From Actinomycetota bacterium (GTDB lineage Bacteria; Actinomycetota; Actinomycetes; S36-B12): 32,392 bases of DNA. The notes beneath the pieces are model-generated. The model was given only the letters and a program-made list of their open reading frames with translations. It had not been told where the DNA came from and made no database searches. The DNA lies in the NCBI GenBank assembly GCA_002737125.1, contig NSHP01000005.1, forward strand, positions 1 to 32,392, written 5' to 3'. A program made the position numbers and the translations under genes. Shown piece after piece: positions 17,809 through 27,863 of this stretch (the stretch's first letter is position 1; each line of letters begins with the position of its first letter).

Positions 17809-19407
17809 ATGTCGGACACCAATAACTACGACGCGATCGTCATCGGTGGCGGCCACAATGGACTGACCAACGCCGCCTACCTTGCCAAGGCTGGAAAGAA
17901 GGTTTTGGTCCTCGAGCAGCGACACCTAGTGGGTGGTGCCGCCATCACCGAGGAGCTGCGACCTGGCTTCCAATTCACTACTTTCTCCTACGCACTGAGT
18001 CTGCTGCGCCCCGAAATCATTCAGGAACTTGATCTAGTGCGTTACGGATTCATGCCCCTGCTGATGCGCTCACATTTCGCCCCGATGGAAAACGGCGACT
18101 ATTTCTTACTCGGTCCTGATGCGGGCCTCAATCGACAAGAAATCGCCCGGCACTCAAAAGCCGACGTTGACGGCATGGAGCGGTTTGAACATGACACCGC
18201 GCGCGTGCGCCAGTTCATCCGGCCACTGTTTGACTCGATTCCGCCTAATCTGTTTAGCGACGACCCGGCCGATGCCGACAAAATGGCGTGGTTGCTCAAG
18301 CATCTAGGCACCGGTAACAAGAAAGTAATCCACGACACGGTGCGCCTGTTGACCGGCAGCATCGCGGACTTTTCTGATGACTACCTTGAGTCCGACATCA
18401 TCAAGGCCACGATCTGCTCAGCGGCTTGTGTGGGAATCAAATTGGGCCCAATGTCACCTGGCAGCGGCATGAACTGGCTGTATCTGTCAATGGGTGAGCA
18501 CGACGGTATCGGCGGATCCTGGTCCTTCCACAAGGGTGGTAACGGCGGCTTCACACAGGTGTTGGCCCGCGCGGCCGCGGCCTACGGCGCAGAGATTCGG
18601 CTGGATTCACACGTTGATCACCTAATTACTGAAAAGGGCGAGGTGAAGGGTGTTGCCCTCCGGGACGGAACTGAATTCCGTGCACCGGTCGTGGTGAGTT
18701 CGCTAGATCCTCGGCGCACCTTCTTGGAGATAGCCGATCCACGTGAACTCCCTGCTGATTTGGTCGAAACTATTCAGCGATTCCGTTTTCAAGGGGTCGC
18801 ATCGAAGGTGAACTTCGCTCTCGACGGGCTCCCGGAGTACCCTGCGCTCAGCGGTCGCGCCGATCAGTATCTCGGGTTCATAAATGTGGCTCCGACCGTG
18901 GAATACATGGAGCGGGCCTACGACGCAGCTAAGTACGGCTGGTACTCCGAGCACCCATATATAGATGCGTGCATTCAGTCCTTAGTGGACCCTGACATGG
19001 CACCTCCTGGCAAGCATGTGATGTCGTGCTTTGTGATGTACACCCCGTATGAACTCAAAGGCAGCACCTGGCAGGCGGAGCGGGAGAACATGGCCGATCG
19101 AGTGCAGGCTACCCTCCAAGGTTTCTTCCCGAACTTCAACGACCTGGTACTTCAGCGCGAAGTCGTCTCGCCTGACATCATCGAAGCCAAGACCGGCCTC
19201 TCAGAGGGCAATATCTATGCGGGTGAGTTCTTCCCACATCAGATGTATTTCTTCCGGCCGGCGCCTGGCTACAGCGACTACAGAACTCCCATTCATGGGT
19301 ACTACCAGTGTGGTTCTGGCACCCACCCCGGTGGTTGCGTGATCGGTGCACCGGGGCGGTTGGCAAGCCAACAGGTACTTAAGGATCTAGGCCGGGAAAA
19401 GGCTTAG
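17809..19407 (+). CDS. FAD-dependent oxidoreductase, phytoene desaturase/PYROXD2-like
   Basis: 532 aa; YDAIVIGGGHNGLTNAAYLAKAGKKVLVLEQRHLVGGAAITEEL; C-terminal YQCGSGTHPGGCVIGAPGR; 1 nt after the GcvT stop. Confidence 0.9.
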   Translation: MSDTNNYDAIVIGGGHNGLTNAAYLAKAGKKVLVLEQRHLVGGAAITEELRPGFQFTTFSYALSLLRPEIIQELDLVRYGFMPLLMRSHFAPMENGDYFLLGPDAGLNRQEIARHSKADVDGMERFEHDTARVRQFIRPLFDSIPPNLFSDDPADADKMAWLLKHLGTGNKKVIHDTVRLLTGSIADFSDDYLESDIIKATICSAACVGIKLGPMSPGSGMNWLYLSMGEHDGIGGSWSFHKGGNGGFTQVLARAAAAYGAEIRLDSHVDHLITEKGEVKGVALRDGTEFRAPVVVSSLDPRRTFLEIADPRELPADLVETIQRFRFQGVASKVNFALDGLPEYPALSGRADQYLGFINVAPTVEYMERAYDAAKYGWYSEHPYIDACIQSLVDPDMAPPGKHVMSCFVMYTPYELKGSTWQAERENMADRVQATLQGFFPNFNDLVLQREVVSPDIIEAKTGLSEGNIYAGEFFPHQMYFFRPAPGYSDYRTPIHGYYQCGSGTHPGGCVIGAPGRLASQQVLKDLGREKA

Positions 19408-19427
19408 TTAATAAGTTAACTAGTGCC

Positions 19428-21875
19428 TTAACTGAGCACTCGGCTGCGGTCTGGATCGTAGAAGGGACGCAGTTGCAGGCGCGCCGAATACTTCTGGCCG
19501 GCGACCACAACTTCAAACCCGTCTTCGGCTAGCCAGTCGGCGGTGACCCCGTCCGGATTGTCGATGGTCGCAAGACCAACCGATGCTCCAAGGGTGTGTC
19601 CGAAGCCGCCAACCTGCAGGTAACCAACCCACTTACCGTCCTTTAGCACCGGCTCACTGCCGTGCAGCACCGGCTCAGGGGAGTCCAGCAGCAAACACAC
19701 CAATCGGCTGGTGCGGTCGGTTCGCATTTTTTCGAGAGCAGCCTTGCCGCGAAACGCGGTTGGTTTATCCCAGGCCACCGCGAAAGCCAAGCCAGCCGTG
19801 ATCGGGGTATCGGTGTTATCGATATCGATCCCGTAGTCGCGGTAGCCCTTCTCCAAGCGCAGGCTATGAAGGGCCCCGAGGCCCACTGGCCGAAGTCCAA
19901 GATCCTGCCCAGCTGCTTCGAGGGTTTGCCAGACCGAAACCGCTTGATCTGAAGGTATGTAGAGCTCAAAACCCAGTTCGCCAACATAGGTGACCCGCAA
20001 AACCAGAATCCGCGAATACCCAACTTCAATTTCGCGACCGGTTAAATAGGGGAAGGCCGCATCGGAAAGAGCATCTGGACTCACACGCTCAAGTAGTTCA
20101 CGGGACTTAGGCCCTTGCACCGTGAGTATCACGAATCCGGCGGTGACGTCAGTGACCGTGGCGAATTCACCATCGCAAATTTCATCAAGCAACATTCGCT
20201 CAACGCGCCGATGCGTTACGTCCGAGACCACCACCATGAACTTTTCTTCACCGAGCCGGGTAACTGTGAGATCAGCTTCAATGCCACCACGGTCATTGCA
20301 CCATTGGGTATACACCACCCGGCCGACCGCACCGACAACTTCGTTGGCGCTTAGGCGATCCAAAATAGTTGCAGCATTTGGCCCCTGGACGAGGAATTTA
20401 GACATCACGGTCATGTCCATCACGCCAACGTTTTCACGGACGGTTTTGTGCTCAGCGGCGATCCATGGAGTCCAGTGGCCGCGCTCCCAGGTCCATGGCA
20501 CTACTGGGTTTTCGCCGGTTGGCGAAAACCACTCGGGGAACTCCCAGCCGGCTGATACCCCGAAGTAGGCACCGGCTCGCTCCCACGTTTCATGTAGTGG
20601 TGATCTGCGGATCCCGCGCGCGGTGTGTTGGTGGAAGGTGGGGAAGGAGCCATCGCCGAAAAGCACTCCTAGTTGCTCAACGGTGCGCTCGGTGCGAAAG
20701 CGTAGGGAGTTTTCAAATGGTAGGGCCCGCTCAATGCTGAAGGCCGCGATATCAACCGGGCATATGCCATCGACAATCCAACTCGCCATGACGTTTCCGA
20801 TGCCCCCGCCCATCAAAATCCCGACCGAGTTCAAGCCGGCAGCAACAAAGAGACCATCTACTTCGGGGGCCGGGCCCAGCAACGGCAATACGTCCGCGGT
20901 GAAACTCTCTGGGCCGCAAAACAAGGTTCGAATACCGGCTTCCGAAAGACTAGGGATGCGGGCCATGGCTTTCTCCAGATGCGGAGTCATCCGATCCCAA
21001 TCCGGGGAGATAGTGCCGAAGGCGAAATCCTCAGGTGCTTCCTTCGGGTACCACGGTGCGGCCACCGGCTCGAAGAGCCCCACCAGCATGCCATCGCCCT
21101 CTTCGCGGAAATACCCGTAGCACTCCAGATCTTCGATGATGGGAAGGTCTCGATGCACCCCTGCCATCGGCTCGGTAAGCAGGTAGTAATGCTCGGCGGC
21201 CTGTAGTGGCACATCGACGCCGGCCTTGCGGGCCAGCTGCCTCGTCCATAACCCTGCGCACAGGACGACGGTTTCGGCCTCGACATTGCCAGCATTGGTT
21301 GTGACACCGGTAATCCGACGCCCGGTACGTGTGAAACCGGTAACCGAAATCCCCTCAAGGATGGTGGCACCGGCCAAGCGGGCGCCTTTAGCCATGGACG
21401 TTGCCACGCCAACGGGGTCGGCACGACCCTCGTCCACGACATATGACGCTCCGATTAGGTCATCAACACGGGCGAGTGGGAATAGCTCACTTACCTCGCG
21501 CGGCGAAATTATTTCGTTGGGGACGCCGTAGCCAACCTGAAAGTCCCGTTCGCGAAGCAGTGTCTCGAATCGGGCCGGGTTGGTCGCTACCGAGAGGTGG
21601 CCGACCGGGCGAAATCCAGTTGAGTGGCCCGTCTCCTCCTCAAGTCGCGCATAAAGGTCACGTGAGTAGCGTGCCATCCAAAGTGAGGTGTCATCGTGGT
21701 ACCCGGCGCTGGTGATCAGGCCGGCAGCATGCCAGGTAGTGCCGGCAGTCAGTTGGTCCTTCTCAATAAGTAGCACATCTTTTACACCGAGTTTGGTGAG
21801 GTGGTAGGCAATGGAACAACCAATAACACCGCCGCCGACTATCACAACCTGAGCCCGCGCGGGCGGCGTATTCAC
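19428..21875 (-). CDS. FAD-dependent oxidoreductase/GcvT fusion (dimethylglycine/sarcosine dehydrogenase-like)
   Basis: 815 aa; VVIVGGGVIGCSIAYHLTKLG, TTWHAAGLITSAG, C-terminal GcvT domain GGIEADLTVTRLGEEKFMVV, YVGELGFELYIPSDQ. Confidence 0.92.
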   Translation of the reverse strand: MNTPPARAQVVIVGGGVIGCSIAYHLTKLGVKDVLLIEKDQLTAGTTWHAAGLITSAGYHDDTSLWMARYSRDLYARLEEETGHSTGFRPVGHLSVATNPARFETLLRERDFQVGYGVPNEIISPREVSELFPLARVDDLIGASYVVDEGRADPVGVATSMAKGARLAGATILEGISVTGFTRTGRRITGVTTNAGNVEAETVVLCAGLWTRQLARKAGVDVPLQAAEHYYLLTEPMAGVHRDLPIIEDLECYGYFREEGDGMLVGLFEPVAAPWYPKEAPEDFAFGTISPDWDRMTPHLEKAMARIPSLSEAGIRTLFCGPESFTADVLPLLGPAPEVDGLFVAAGLNSVGILMGGGIGNVMASWIVDGICPVDIAAFSIERALPFENSLRFRTERTVEQLGVLFGDGSFPTFHQHTARGIRRSPLHETWERAGAYFGVSAGWEFPEWFSPTGENPVVPWTWERGHWTPWIAAEHKTVRENVGVMDMTVMSKFLVQGPNAATILDRLSANEVVGAVGRVVYTQWCNDRGGIEADLTVTRLGEEKFMVVVSDVTHRRVERMLLDEICDGEFATVTDVTAGFVILTVQGPKSRELLERVSPDALSDAAFPYLTGREIEVGYSRILVLRVTYVGELGFELYIPSDQAVSVWQTLEAAGQDLGLRPVGLGALHSLRLEKGYRDYGIDIDNTDTPITAGLAFAVAWDKPTAFRGKAALEKMRTDRTSRLVCLLLDSPEPVLHGSEPVLKDGKWVGYLQVGGFGHTLGASVGLATIDNPDGVTADWLAEDGFEVVVAGQKYSARLQLRPFYDPDRSRVLS

Positions 21876-21909
21876 TGTTTCTCCTAGTCGCTACGAAGTG
21901 GTCGAGGGA

Positions 21910-22836
21910 TTACAGATTGCCAGTAAAAGATATTAGGTCGGTGGATTCACCTTGGCGCTTGGACCACCGGCGGTAGAGCAGCCAACCTACCACTATTACG
22001 AGCGTCGAGACGACCAAAATGATGGTCGCCATGGCGTTCAGCGCTGGTGTTGGGGCTGCGCGTGCTACCTGATAAATCCGCATGGATGTGGTCTCGGTGC
22101 TGGCGTCGGAGGAAAGATAGCGAACGATGACGAAGTTATCGAGCACATCTGCAAATATCAAGATGGCGCTCACGAGGATGGCTGGAAACAGCATGGGCAG
22201 AATTACCCTTCGCACCGCCCCGAGAGCCGTTGCCCCCAAATCACGGGCGGCCTCCTCATAGTGCGCGCTAATCGTCAAGAGTCGGGCCCGACAAATGACG
22301 ATTGGATAGGCCAACTGGAAGGTCACCAGACCAACGATCTGTGCTGTGGTGCCCAATCCGAAGGGTGTCGCGAGGTAGGTCACCATGAAGAGCAGGCCGA
22401 TCGCCAAAGCAATCTCGGGGATTACGAAAGTGATGAGCGCCAGGAAATTAGCCCCGGCCGGCAATCGTCCCCGCCACCGATCCAGCGCCAGGGCAAAGAG
22501 CACCCCTAACGGGACGGTGATCGCGGTGGCGATGACGGCCAGCAGCACGGTGTGTGTCAGGGCATTTCGAATTGACTCATCATTTATTACCGAGCCGTCG
22601 GGATCCCAGGTGTACCAGCGCAGCGAAAACCCTTGCCAGGTGCTCCTAGATCGCCCAGCATTGAACGAGAAGAGCACAACGACCGCGACTGGTACTAGTG
22701 ACCAAAGTAGGTAAACCGCGGTGATGGCGGCGAGCCCATGTGCGCGCGCACCGGACGTGCCTCTAGGTGCGCGCTGTCGACGAGTCTCCTGCGCCTCCGC
22801 AAGCAGCGCCTCCGCCGGCGCCGGTGACACTGTCAT
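21910..22836 (-). CDS. Spermidine/putrescine-type ABC transporter permease (PotC-like)
   Basis: Hydrophobic; FALALDRWRG, ARLLTISAHYEEAARDLGATALGAVRRVILPMLFPAIL; start at MTVSPAP overlaps the upstream gene stop. Confidence 0.9.
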   Translation of the reverse strand: MTVSPAPAEALLAEAQETRRQRAPRGTSGARAHGLAAITAVYLLWSLVPVAVVVLFSFNAGRSRSTWQGFSLRWYTWDPDGSVINDESIRNALTHTVLLAVIATAITVPLGVLFALALDRWRGRLPAGANFLALITFVIPEIALAIGLLFMVTYLATPFGLGTTAQIVGLVTFQLAYPIVICRARLLTISAHYEEAARDLGATALGAVRRVILPMLFPAILVSAILIFADVLDNFVIVRYLSSDASTETTSMRIYQVARAAPTPALNAMATIILVVSTLVIVVGWLLYRRWSKRQGESTDLISFTGNL

Positions 22837-23729
22837 GAGCGCACCTCGGCCTTCGCGTTGCTGCGGGTGTACCAAATCATCGGAGCCAGCAGCACCAGAA
22901 GCACCAAAATAAGCAGAGCGCCAGCCTGCCCGGACTGGCCCGGAGTAGCGATAGACAGGTTGATCAGATTGCCGATCATCGACGTGTTCGGCGACTTCGA
23001 CAGCATGTCGCTGGTGAAGTAGTCGCCCATCATGGGCAGGGCGATGAGCAAAGTGCCGGCGACAATGCCGGGCACGCTCATCGGGAGGATCACGCGGCGG
23101 AAGAGTTCAAATCCACTGGCGCCAAGATCGCGTCCGGCTTCGATGAGACTTGGGCTGATGCGGTCAAGGGCCGCAAATAGCGGCAGGAGCATGTAGGGAA
23201 CATAGCCGTAGATCAAACCCATGACGACGGTGAACGGGTTGCCGCTTAGCCAATTGACCTGCAGCGGGATTATGCCCCCGAGCGTAATCATGGAATTGAC
23301 GAGTCCGTCGGGCTGCAGCAGATTAATCCAAGCCAGCATGCGCATCATGTACGAGATCCAAAATGGCGCCACCAATAGGGCGAGAATCAGTGCACGGTGC
23401 CGGCCGGCGTAGCGTGCGGTGAAGTAGGCCACCGGAAAAGCGATGATCATGCAGGCGACGACTGCTACGACTACGTACAGCAGGGTGCGGAGGACCGGTG
23501 GGAGATAGAAGTTGTTCGGGCCGACGAGTCGATCCCAAACCACCAACACCTGCTCGAACTGCCATTCCAGTGGGTTCCACGCTGGCACGGGTGACCGGAA
23601 GATTGGGTCGACCGTGCCGAACGTAACGCAGAAGACAACGTAGAGCGGTACCAAGAAGAACAGCGCGATCCACGCCATGCCGGGGAGGCCAAGGATCGGC
23701 CAGATGAAGCGCGAAGTGCGGTCGGGCAA
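22833..23729 (-). CDS. Spermidine/putrescine-type ABC transporter permease (PotB-like)
   Basis: 298 aa hydrophobic; YVPYMLLPLFAALDRISPSLIEAGRDLGASGFELFRRVILPMSVPGI. Confidence 0.9.
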   Translation of the reverse strand: MPDRTSRFIWPILGLPGMAWIALFFLVPLYVVFCVTFGTVDPIFRSPVPAWNPLEWQFEQVLVVWDRLVGPNNFYLPPVLRTLLYVVVAVVACMIIAFPVAYFTARYAGRHRALILALLVAPFWISYMMRMLAWINLLQPDGLVNSMITLGGIIPLQVNWLSGNPFTVVMGLIYGYVPYMLLPLFAALDRISPSLIEAGRDLGASGFELFRRVILPMSVPGIVAGTLLIALPMMGDYFTSDMLSKSPNTSMIGNLINLSIATPGQSGQAGALLILVLLVLLAPMIWYTRSNAKAEVRS

Positions 23730-23730
23730 T

Positions 23731-25023
23731 TCAGGCTCCCGATTTGAACTGCTGCCAAATTGCCTGGTATTCGGCTTCGACCGCCACCGGGAGCTCCAAC
23801 AGCGGGTAGCCCACCTGGAACCATTCTGGCTTGACGATAGCTCCGGCGAGGTTCGCTGGGAGATAGCCGTCAGCCACCATGGACTCAGGGGTCAATGAAC
23901 GCAGCGGCGGTTGGTACCCCACGAAGCTGAGGTTCTTGATTGATACTTCACTCTTCAGCATGTAGTTGAGGAAGTGGTGAGCCATGACCGGGTTCTCACC
24001 GCCCTTGAGCACGCACAGGAAGTCATTGCCGACTACCCCTTGACCCGTCGGCGGACTCCAGTAGCGCAGCAATGCGGGATCGACACCTTCGGGTAGGTAG
24101 TACTGGCCGGTAATCATGTCACCAGACCAGCATTGCGCCAGCGACATCGTGCCCTCGGGGATATCTGTGTAGCCGGTGATTGTGACTCGCGGTCGGCTGA
24201 CCGAAAGCATCTCCAGCATCGAATCACGTGTTTGTCCCAGGACCGCAGGGTCAGCGCTGTTTACGTCGGTACCGCCATTGCGTAGAATAGTCATGGCAAT
24301 AACTTCACGGTCATCGTCAAGAACGGCTATTGCGCCGGCATACTTGGCGTCCCAGAACACGTCATACGGGTTAGACCTAGCGCTGATGTCTTCGGGGATG
24401 AGGTCGTGCCGCCAGCCGATGCCGGTGGTGTAGATCGTGTAGGGCACCGTGTATTGCCAGCCCTGGTCGTAGAACGGGTTCTGGAACTCCTCCCACACAT
24501 CATTGATGTTCGGGATGTAGTCGTGGTTTAGTGGTCGAATGAGATCACCGTAAACCAATTTGCCCATGTAGTTATAGGTGAGGAACCCAACGTCAAATGG
24601 GACGCTGCCGGAGCGAATCTTGGTCAGGGCCTCGGGCAGGTCATTAAAGGTCGATAGTTCGACCTTGACGTTGTAATCGGCGTACTCCTTTTGGAAGTCC
24701 TTGAGTACACGTTTGTAGACGTAGTCGGGGTAGTTATAGACACGAAGGGTGGCATTCATCTCCGGTTCAAGCCCGGACGCAATGGGTTCATTGCCTGGGT
24801 TGATCGGCCACTTCACCGGATTCTGCGGTGAGGCTATTGGGATTTCGGTCAATGGCGGCAAGGAAGCCGCCGCCGAGCCCCCGGCGGTCGAAGCTGCGGG
24901 CGCGGGGGCACCGAGGGGCTGTGCGCGGGCGCACGAACTTAAAACCCAGGCGCCAGGCACCCCCAAGGCGGAGGCTTGGAGTAGGCGTCGCCTAGAGATC
25001 GAGGGGCGGGGACGATCAGCCAT
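23731..25023 (-). CDS. Spermidine/putrescine-type extracellular solute-binding protein (PotD-like), Tat/lipoprotein signal
   Basis: Start at MADRPRPSISRRRLLQ; lipobox VLSSC; LRVYNYPDYVYKRVLKDFQKEY...VELSTFNDLPEALTKIRSG. Confidence 0.9.
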   Translation of the reverse strand: MADRPRPSISRRRLLQASALGVPGAWVLSSCARAQPLGAPAPAASTAGGSAAASLPPLTEIPIASPQNPVKWPINPGNEPIASGLEPEMNATLRVYNYPDYVYKRVLKDFQKEYADYNVKVELSTFNDLPEALTKIRSGSVPFDVGFLTYNYMGKLVYGDLIRPLNHDYIPNINDVWEEFQNPFYDQGWQYTVPYTIYTTGIGWRHDLIPEDISARSNPYDVFWDAKYAGAIAVLDDDREVIAMTILRNGGTDVNSADPAVLGQTRDSMLEMLSVSRPRVTITGYTDIPEGTMSLAQCWSGDMITGQYYLPEGVDPALLRYWSPPTGQGVVGNDFLCVLKGGENPVMAHHFLNYMLKSEVSIKNLSFVGYQPPLRSLTPESMVADGYLPANLAGAIVKPEWFQVGYPLLELPVAVEAEYQAIWQQFKSGA

Positions 25024-25173
25024 CTGTACTCCTTGGGTAGGGCCGGTCGAGTGTTTGATGCCTACCTTGACCGATGGTTTAGGTTCTGGCAAGAGATTTA
25101 GCATAACTGCCGCACAAAGGACTATCTGCCACCAAGATTAGCACCGGGCACTACTGCGAATGAGGGAGTTTCG

Positions 25174-26265
25174 TTGACTGATGGCAGCGTGAATGTGCGG
25201 CAGCTAGCCAAAAGCTACGGCGAGGTCGAGGCGGTGCGCGGGATCGACCTCGATATCGCCGGTGGGGAGTTTTTCAGCCTCCTCGGGCCATCTGGTTGCG
25301 GCAAGACCACCACCTTGAGGATGATCGCGGGCTTCGAGACGCCAACTAGCGGAGAGATTCGCATTGACGGTGTTGATGTCGTTCAAACAGCAGCGCACGA
25401 GCGCCCGGTAAACACCGTCTTCCAAAACTATGCCCTATTCCCCTTTTTGTCCGTCGCGGACAACGTGGCCTTCGGGCTGCGCTATCAGCAGGTAGATAAA
25501 GCCGGAGTCAAGCGCAAGGTGGCAGAGGCCCTTGAAATGGTTCGCATGGGCAAATATGCCAAGCGCAAGCCGGGTCAACTCTCCGGTGGGCAACAGCAGC
25601 GAGTGGCACTGGCCCGTGCCATCGTGCTCGGCCCCAAAGTGCTTTTGCTCGATGAGCCACTTGGTGCGCTAGATGCCAAGCTCCGCAAAACTTTGCAAGT
25701 CGAACTTAAGTCCCTGCAGCAGTCGGTAGGTATTACGTTCGTTTACGTCACCCATGATCAAGAGGAAGCACTCACCATGAGTGATCGGATGGCGGTAATG
25801 GCGGCCGGCAAGGTTGAGCAGATCGGCTCACCTGCTGATGTGTACGAAAATCCAGAAACCGCATATGTCGCGGACTTCCTCGGCAGCGCGAATGTTGTCA
25901 CTGTGGAGGTAATTGGGGCCGGCGCACCCGGCCGCACGGCATTTAGCCTGGGCTCGGTAACACTTGAAGCCGTCGGGCCAACCATGGCACCGGGCCCAGG
26001 AACTTTGGTCATTAGGCCTGAACGTATTTACCTAGATCCAACCGCTGATGACGCCGTGGCTATCTCGGCAACTGTCGAACGCACGGTGTACCTCGGCGCG
26101 ATGTCAGATATAATAGTGCGCTTGGACTCAGGGCAAGAGTTGGTGGTTCGTAGGCCGAGTGAATTGTCTGGCAACCATCACCGTGGTGAAAAAGTCATGG
26201 TGCACCTGCGCCCCAATGCAATGCGCTTGGTGCCAGCTGGCTCACTAGCCGCGGCCGCTGATTAG
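25174..26265 (+). CDS. Spermidine/putrescine-type ABC transporter ATP-binding protein (PotA-like)
   Basis: TTG start with GAGGGAG; GPSGCGKTTTLRMIAGFETPTSGEIRIDG, LSGGQQQRVALARAIVLGPKVLLLDEPLGALDAKLR, TOBE-like C-terminus. Confidence 0.93.
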   Translation: MTDGSVNVRQLAKSYGEVEAVRGIDLDIAGGEFFSLLGPSGCGKTTTLRMIAGFETPTSGEIRIDGVDVVQTAAHERPVNTVFQNYALFPFLSVADNVAFGLRYQQVDKAGVKRKVAEALEMVRMGKYAKRKPGQLSGGQQQRVALARAIVLGPKVLLLDEPLGALDAKLRKTLQVELKSLQQSVGITFVYVTHDQEEALTMSDRMAVMAAGKVEQIGSPADVYENPETAYVADFLGSANVVTVEVIGAGAPGRTAFSLGSVTLEAVGPTMAPGPGTLVIRPERIYLDPTADDAVAISATVERTVYLGAMSDIIVRLDSGQELVVRRPSELSGNHHRGEKVMVHLRPNAMRLVPAGSLAAAAD

Positions 26266-26606
26266 AAAAGCACGTACAGCTTGCGAAGAGTCTCGTGAAT
26301 ATCCCAGGTGCCTTTCCAGCCAACCGGTACCAGAAAAGTCACACCTGGCCCGGCAAAGAATGAGTCACCGTCATCTGGGGTCACGGTCATGCTGCCGGAT
26401 AGAATATGGACAAATTCGTTTTGCTCCAGGCTCCAATAGGACGGGCCTGCGGTGCACTCCCAGATGCCGGCCTCGGAGCTATTTTCGCCCGACCACATCG
26501 TGTATCCGGAAGTTTGCATCGGCGCACCCGTGGCCTCTGCCAGTGGCCCCCAGTCTTCAAGCTCCGATACCTCGTTAGCTGCTTGAATAAACGGGGCGGT
26601 AATCAA
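26262..26606 (-). CDS. Cupin-domain protein (DUF861/(S)-ureidoglycine aminohydrolase-like cupin)
   Basis: 114 aa; MWSGENSSEAGIWECTAGPSYWSLEQNEFVHILSGSMTVTPDDGDSFFAGPGVTFLVPVGWKGTWDIHETLRKLYV. Confidence 0.88.
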   Translation of the reverse strand: MITAPFIQAANEVSELEDWGPLAEATGAPMQTSGYTMWSGENSSEAGIWECTAGPSYWSLEQNEFVHILSGSMTVTPDDGDSFFAGPGVTFLVPVGWKGTWDIHETLRKLYVLF

Positions 26607-27817
26607 TGGTCCACCTTTTCGGTTTGAGCCGCGCTCGGTGCAGCGGCATTTAAGGGCGATAGTGGCTGCCCGAGGTAGCCGCGGGCAACCATAGTGACAA
26701 ATTGATAGATGGCGTCCTCAGCGGGGGAAAGAGGACCGGATTTCGCAAACCCAGATTCCAGCCCACGTTGTACCGATTCGCAGGCACTCCAATCTTCACG
26801 ATTTGTGATATCCCAGAAGTCAACAGCATAAGCGGGGTCAAATGTTGGCGATGCGATTGCTTCAGGGGGGAAAGCCCATGAGCATTCAACCCAGGTGCGA
26901 CCAGGCGACAACGGGATGGCTCGGTGCGTCATTAGGTAATCTGGGTGCAGGCTTATCAATAAGTTCGGGAAAACCCCGATGTAGTCGATTCGCCTAAGTT
27001 CAGTAGGTGACAGGTTTGGTATCGGAACTCCATCGCTGTGGCCATCAAGTGACATCGTTGTCGCGTGCTCGCGAAGGTCTTGCCAGCCACCCACCCACGA
27101 GCCAAGTGTTGGGGCCCAGTTCTCTCCGCTTTCAGGCGGGCTTACCTGGCAAAGTTCAGGGTGAATTGAGGTGCAGTGATAGCACTCTTGGTAGTTCTCG
27201 TTGATGATTTTCCAATTGGCTTCAATGACGTACTCATGGGTCGCCATCACGACTAGCCGCTCAGGCTGGTAAGGGCCTATTCGCTCACTTAAACCGGATA
27301 GATGCATTTCGAGGGGACCTGAAGCACCTGAGGGGTCTAGAAATATCCAGCCGTGCCACTCCTGCACTGGAAGTGCCGTGAGTGGGAATTCGGATACATC
27401 GAAATTCGATTCACCTTGGTAACCGGCTGCGTTGAAAAGATCTCCATCCAACCGATATGACCACGAATGGTAGGGGCAGGTAATTGCTCGTGCGGTAGTT
27501 GAACCTCCGCAGGGGAGAATTTCGTGTCCGCGGTGTCGGCAAACATTGGCAAACGCACGCAACACCAGATCCTCGCCGCGCACCAGCAACATTGTGGTAT
27601 CACCGACCTTGTCGGCACGTTGCATGCCAGCAGCTGCTATGTCTGCGCTACGCCCGATGCATTGCCATCCAGCAAAGAAGTTGGCACTCTCCCAAGCGAA
27701 AACCTCATCTGAGGTGTAAGCCTCCGGTGGGAGCATTCGACTTTGACCAAATGGCGCTAGTGACCTAGCTAAGGCAAAAGGGTCAAGTGGAGCAGGGGTT
27801 TTCGGGTTGGCCATTTG
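26603..27817 (-). CDS. Rieske [2Fe-2S] ring-hydroxylating-type oxygenase alpha subunit, GbcA-like (betaine/quaternary amine demethylase candidate)
   Basis: Rieske motif CRHRGH-x16-CPYHSWSY; NWKIINENYQECYHCTSIHPEL mononuclear iron motif; start at MANPKTPAP (ORF extends to 27886). Confidence 0.88.
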   Translation of the reverse strand, partial: QMANPKTPAPLDPFALARSLAPFGQSRMLPPEAYTSDEVFAWESANFFAGWQCIGRSADIAAAGMQRADKVGDTTMLLVRGEDLVLRAFANVCRHRGHEILPCGGSTTARAITCPYHSWSYRLDGDLFNAAGYQGESNFDVSEFPLTALPVQEWHGWIFLDPSGASGPLEMHLSGLSERIGPYQPERLVVMATHEYVIEANWKIINENYQECYHCTSIHPELCQVSPPESGENWAPTLGSWVGGWQDLREHATTMSLDGHSDGVPIPNLSPTELRRIDYIGVFPNLLISLHPDYLMTHRAIPLSPGRTWVECSWAFPPEAIASPTFDPAYAVDFWDITNREDWSACESVQRGLESGFAKSGPLSPAEDAIYQFVTMVARGYLGQPLSPLNAAAPSAAQTEKVDH

Positions 27818-27863
27818 GAAAGCATAGGCAATGCGGGAATTGGCGTCCAGTTGGCGGGTCAAG

